DNA of 64,000 nucleotides from Microglena sp. YARC (lineage: Eukaryota > Chlorophyta > Chlorophyceae > Chlamydomonadales > Chlamydomonadaceae), in NCBI GenBank assembly GCA_022414725.1, contig CM039464.1, positions 33,374,218-33,438,217 on the forward strand. Reading direction: 5' to 3'. The notes below the pieces were generated by a model, which searched no databases, was not told the origin of the DNA, and was given only the letters and a program-made list of their open reading frames with translations. Position 1 is the stretch's first letter; each line of letters starts with the position of its first letter. A program made the translations under genes and the position numbers. Shown one piece after another: positions 61,351 to 64,000 of the stretch.

Positions 61351-61629
61351 TGCGGATAGCATACCTGCGTGCTCCGCAGTATCATCGGCGGTGCCATCGT
61401 CATCAATAACGACAACTGGGGGAGCATCGCCGAGCAAAGCGCACCTGTTGCCGTCTTGGGGGGTGGCCGACCACGGACCGGAGCTATGACAAGCCTTGAG
61501 CCTCCGAAAATAGTTCCCCAGTTGCCTGGGGGTAAGACGTTGGACCTCGCGTTTGTCGGCCGACCGGTCTTCTTCTGCTGCACTTGCATGGCGACAGCTA
61601 AATGATGGAATCCTTAAATGGTTCGTCAA
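61288..61629 (-). CDS. Unrecognised frame, possible exon
   Basis: 113 codons on the minus strand, reading LTPRQLGNYFRRLKACHSSG and GDAPPVVVIDDDGTADDTAE. The plus strand is also open in places. It has a conserved-looking acidic core but no family match that I recognise. Its 3' end is duplicated at 61140-61215. Confidence 0.3.
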   Translation of the reverse strand: MTNHLRIPSFSCRHASAAEEDRSADKREVQRLTPRQLGNYFRRLKACHSSGPWSATPQDGNRCALLGDAPPVVVIDDDGTADDTAEHAGMLSALRFLALTGFCATECTEDLVS

Positions 61630-61826
61630 GAGTTCGTCAATTTATACGACCACAAGGACAGTAACCGCGGGGTCGCGCTGTTATTTTGTTTGAATTTGTC
61701 GGTGTGTGCTTGTCGGTGTGTGGACGGCGCGTGGTCGTCGCGTGCTAGTGGCAACGTGGCTATCGCCCAGGTGCCACCTCATCAACTTGCTGGTGAAAGC
61801 GCGCGATGCCCTCGAACTGTTCAAGC

Positions 61827-62000
61827 ATTAAAAATCGTGGCACCCGATGCCCAGGTGTAGCATGTGGGAAGTTGGAAACATTAAAAATCGTGGCACCCGA
61901 TGCCCAGGTGTAGCTTTGGGGGCGGTGGAAACATTACTTATCGTGGCGCCCGATGCCCAGGTGTAGCATCTGGGAACCTGGAAACATTAACACACCTGGG
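61827..62000. repeat. 55-bp hairpin repeat, locus 2
   Basis: About three and a half units of the same repeat as 60583-60760 (GGCACCCGATGCCCAGGTGT). The last unit decays into ACACACCTGGGGCGCGAT and palindromic CGCGCGTGCGCG-like sequence at 62037-62050. Confidence 0.88.
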
Positions 62001-62244
62001 GCGCGATGGACCAAAACGGGAATAAACATTATATATCGCGCGTGCGCGATATATCGTGGTTATGCATTTCGCTGGTTCCAACTATATATATGCATGATGC
62101 AGCTGTTTTCAGATTTTTAGAGAGAGACGACTAGATGGGCGCGCAGCTGCAAGCATCTGCAGTAGCACTCGTCCTTGTGGTCGAGCAAGGTAGGTTTTCC
62201 TCTGCAAAAGCGCAGCAGCCTTAGGCCTAAGCTGAGATTTCAGT

Positions 62245-62765
62245 GTGCGACCTCTGGTACATCCCTGACGCAAAAGATGCCCGAGGCTGCGCTTTTAACG
62301 ATGCGCCAGATAGATTTGCGAATAACAAATATTCGAGCTCACAAGGGCTGAAAATGTGAATGTACTATGATCTCAGACTAGAGGGCAACTTCGGTAATGC
62401 CACCCTCTGGGTGGCATCGACCTGCAACGAGCCACTGAGCCATTGAGGAATGAGGACGCGACCGGCGACCTGAGACAAAATAACAATATTCTAGGATAGA
62501 CTTCTTTTCTTTCAGTTCGCGTCCTCACTCATTCCTCAGTGGCTCATCAGTTGCTCGGTGAAGGTAGATAGATGCCACCCAGAGGGTGTCGTTACCCAAG
62601 GTGCCCTCTCAGAGGGCCCTATCAGAGTCTGATAGTCTGACGATACATTACATTCATCTTTTCAGCCCTTGCGAGCTATACTATTTGTAATTCGCAAATC
62701 TATGTGGCTCATCGTTAAAAGCGCAGCCTTAGGCATCTTTTGCGTCAGGGATGTACCAGAGGTCC
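62245..62765. repeat. Long inverted repeat, arms about 230-250 bp
   Basis: Left arm 62248-62475 is the reverse complement of right arm 62515-62765 with some mismatches and indels. Matching pairs include GACCTCTGGTACATCCCTG and CAGGGATGTACCAGAGGTC, and CACCCTCTGGGTGGCATC with GATGCCACCCAGAGGGTG. The loop is about 40 nt. Inferred to be a foldback element or hairpin-RNA source; there is no ORF. Confidence 0.93.
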
Positions 62766-62824
62766 CAGACTGTCAATCTTGGCCCCTGTGCCACCCTGTG
62801 TAGGTCCGGAATAACAACGAACAA

Positions 62825-63165
62825 CTCGCAGGGAACTAGCTCCTTCATGGCGAGCTCGATAGACAGTTCAGAGAAAGGATTGCGGTCGTTTGATGGTTGG
62901 AGACTGATGTTATTGGGAAGCAGAAACGGAAGCGATACAGGTATGTAGTGGCGCAGAGAGGGGCGGGCGTGTGAACATTTTGTACTGCAGCAGTACACAG
63001 CAAAAATGTGCACACCCCTGGTGCACACGCCCGCCTCTCGCTCTCGCTGCGCCTCTACAGGTCCCGCTTCCCTCAAACTTTGCTTCCCAATCACATCAGT
63101 CTACAAACCTCAAACGACTACAATCCTGTCTCCAAACTGCCAATCATGCTTGCCATGAACCTAGA
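62825..63165. repeat. Second inverted repeat, abutting the first
   Basis: 62825-62985 and 63000-63165 are diverged inverted copies: the complement of 62915-62900 reads TCCCAATAACATCAGTCTCC, against TCCCAATCACATCAGTCTAC at 63086. The centre TGTACTGCAGCAGTACA with GGGCGGGCGTGTG and CACACGCCCGCC is nearly palindromic. Open frames on both strands mirror one another because of this symmetry. Confidence 0.88.
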
Positions 63166-63544
63166 AAGGTCCACCAACGAAGCTTCCAACCTAGCTGCTC
63201 AACGCACCTTGAAAACTAGCAGCAGGTGCGTCGCCATTCTTCACCTTGCGAGCGTCTATGAGCGTTGCAGATTGCCCTACACAGCCGCGTGATTCGGCAT
63301 AAGTCGAAGCCATTCGCCCACCTGCCTCTTGAACTGTTGCTTCTTGCTTTGTCTCGCCCCTATCAAAAATCAACACAACCTCTCTTGTCGCTGAATACCC
63401 GACCGACTCATCTTATACCCGCACTCTTTCATTCTACCCACGCAGAGCAACTGCTGAAGACGAACATTCTGTTCCTTCCGGGACCTCCTGTGCCACGTCC
63501 TCCACCCGCAAGCGTCCGTTCACACTACAGTAAGTTCCTGCGAT
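63166..63544 (+). other. Unassigned, weak coding potential
   Basis: A plus-strand frame (63265-63576, 103 codons) is open and reads FAHLPLELLLLALSRPYQKS and FLPGPPVPRPPPASVR. No family or splice support. Confidence 0.25.
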
Positions 63545-63640
63545 GGAAGACCCCGCCATACCTCGCTGCGACGTAACACATCGCCATACCTCACTGCGAG
63601 GATACAACCCGCCATACCTAACTGCAATTAGGCGATATGG
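63545..63640. repeat. About 30-bp tandem repeat
   Basis: CGCCATACCTCGCTGCGA, CGCCATACCTCACTGCGA and CGCCATACCTAACTGC at 63552, 63580 and 63611. Confidence 0.85.
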
Positions 63641-63956
63641 ACTTGGGCGTTACGGACGTTCTTACACGGAGCCCTCCTTTCTTCCCATAACCCATGTCCT
63701 CCCCTGACGCCTTGCGCCTCTTGCTGTCTACGTAAATACGGATCACGTGCATTGATACATACGGATCACGTGCAAGAGTTAGCCACCTGGTCTCGTATTA
63801 AAGCTCCTGGCGCGACAGTTCCTGGCGGACGATCGCGTGTGAGCCTGATGATAGTAGTTTGATCTGCCAAACCCAGAGCTTGCACCTGCATTGGAACGCC
63901 ATGCCATGCCATGCTATGCTGCTACCCGTGTTTACCTTCCTTTGTCACCACCATCA

Positions 63957-63993
<37 letters not shown>

Positions 63994-64000
63994 AACACAC
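63641..64000. other. Spacer ending in (CA)n
   Basis: TACGGATCACGTGCA occurs twice (63737, 63759) and CATGCCATGC words at 63900. (CA)n runs at 63957-63989. No gene. Confidence 0.6.

Noticed and set aside
62729..63292. A pair of similar proteins on opposite strands
   Set aside because: Similarity follows from the inverted repeat centred near 62990, not from two genes.

Overview
This is a eukaryotic nuclear window dominated by transposable elements and tandem repeats. Spliced genes with GT-AG introns, non-LTR retrotransposons with poly-A tails, a tRNA-promoter-like SINE and a chromodomain-bearing Ty3/Gypsy element rule out a prokaryote. The one recognisable host gene is a NOG1/Obg-type GTPase whose G1 and G3 surroundings resemble, from memory, the plant and algal organellar type more than nucleolar NOG1. 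A large-genome alga or related protist is my best guess, but the species cannot be fixed from the sequence.

Layout. 0.7-8.7 kb: four exons of the GTPase gene, with introns packed with minisatellites, microsatellites, a LINE C-terminal fragment and SINE pieces. 10.5-12.6 kb: a possible minus-strand gene with a (GACACC)n tract. 12.7-14.2 kb: palindrome-rich AT sequence. 14.2-48.8 kb: a graveyard of one LINE family (called LINE-A here) and a non-coding family with a related 3' end (family B), inserted into each other, into a 71-bp minisatellite, into a YqaJ-like nuclease pseudogene and into an Asn/Thr-rich open frame. This stretch also holds a SINE (SINE-C), two copies of a CT-rich module, and an array of about 18 copies of a 151-bp satellite at 42.35-45.13 kb. 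48.8-59.3 kb: one Ty3/Gypsy chromovirus-type retrotransposon with both LTRs, an initiator-Met-type primer site and recognisable gag-protease-RT-RNaseH-integrase-chromodomain remains, inactivated by frameshifts and by a different LINE. 59.3-64 kb: low-copy sequence with two weak minus-strand exon candidates, a 55-bp hairpin repeat at two loci, and two adjacent long inverted repeats.

The most unusual theme is that introns carry tandem copies of their own exon borders. In the GTPase gene the last 27 nt of exon 1 plus the splice donor is the core of a roughly 0.9-kb minisatellite. Exon 2 has extra copies of its 5' end upstream and of its 3' end downstream, and the P-loop exon has a 42-bp partial copy upstream. 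Similar border duplications are seen beside exon candidates near 11.0, 60.0 and 61.3 kb. The second theme is mobilisation: LINE-A and family B end in nearly the same 3' sequence, and several insertions can be dated against uninserted paralogous copies inside this same window.
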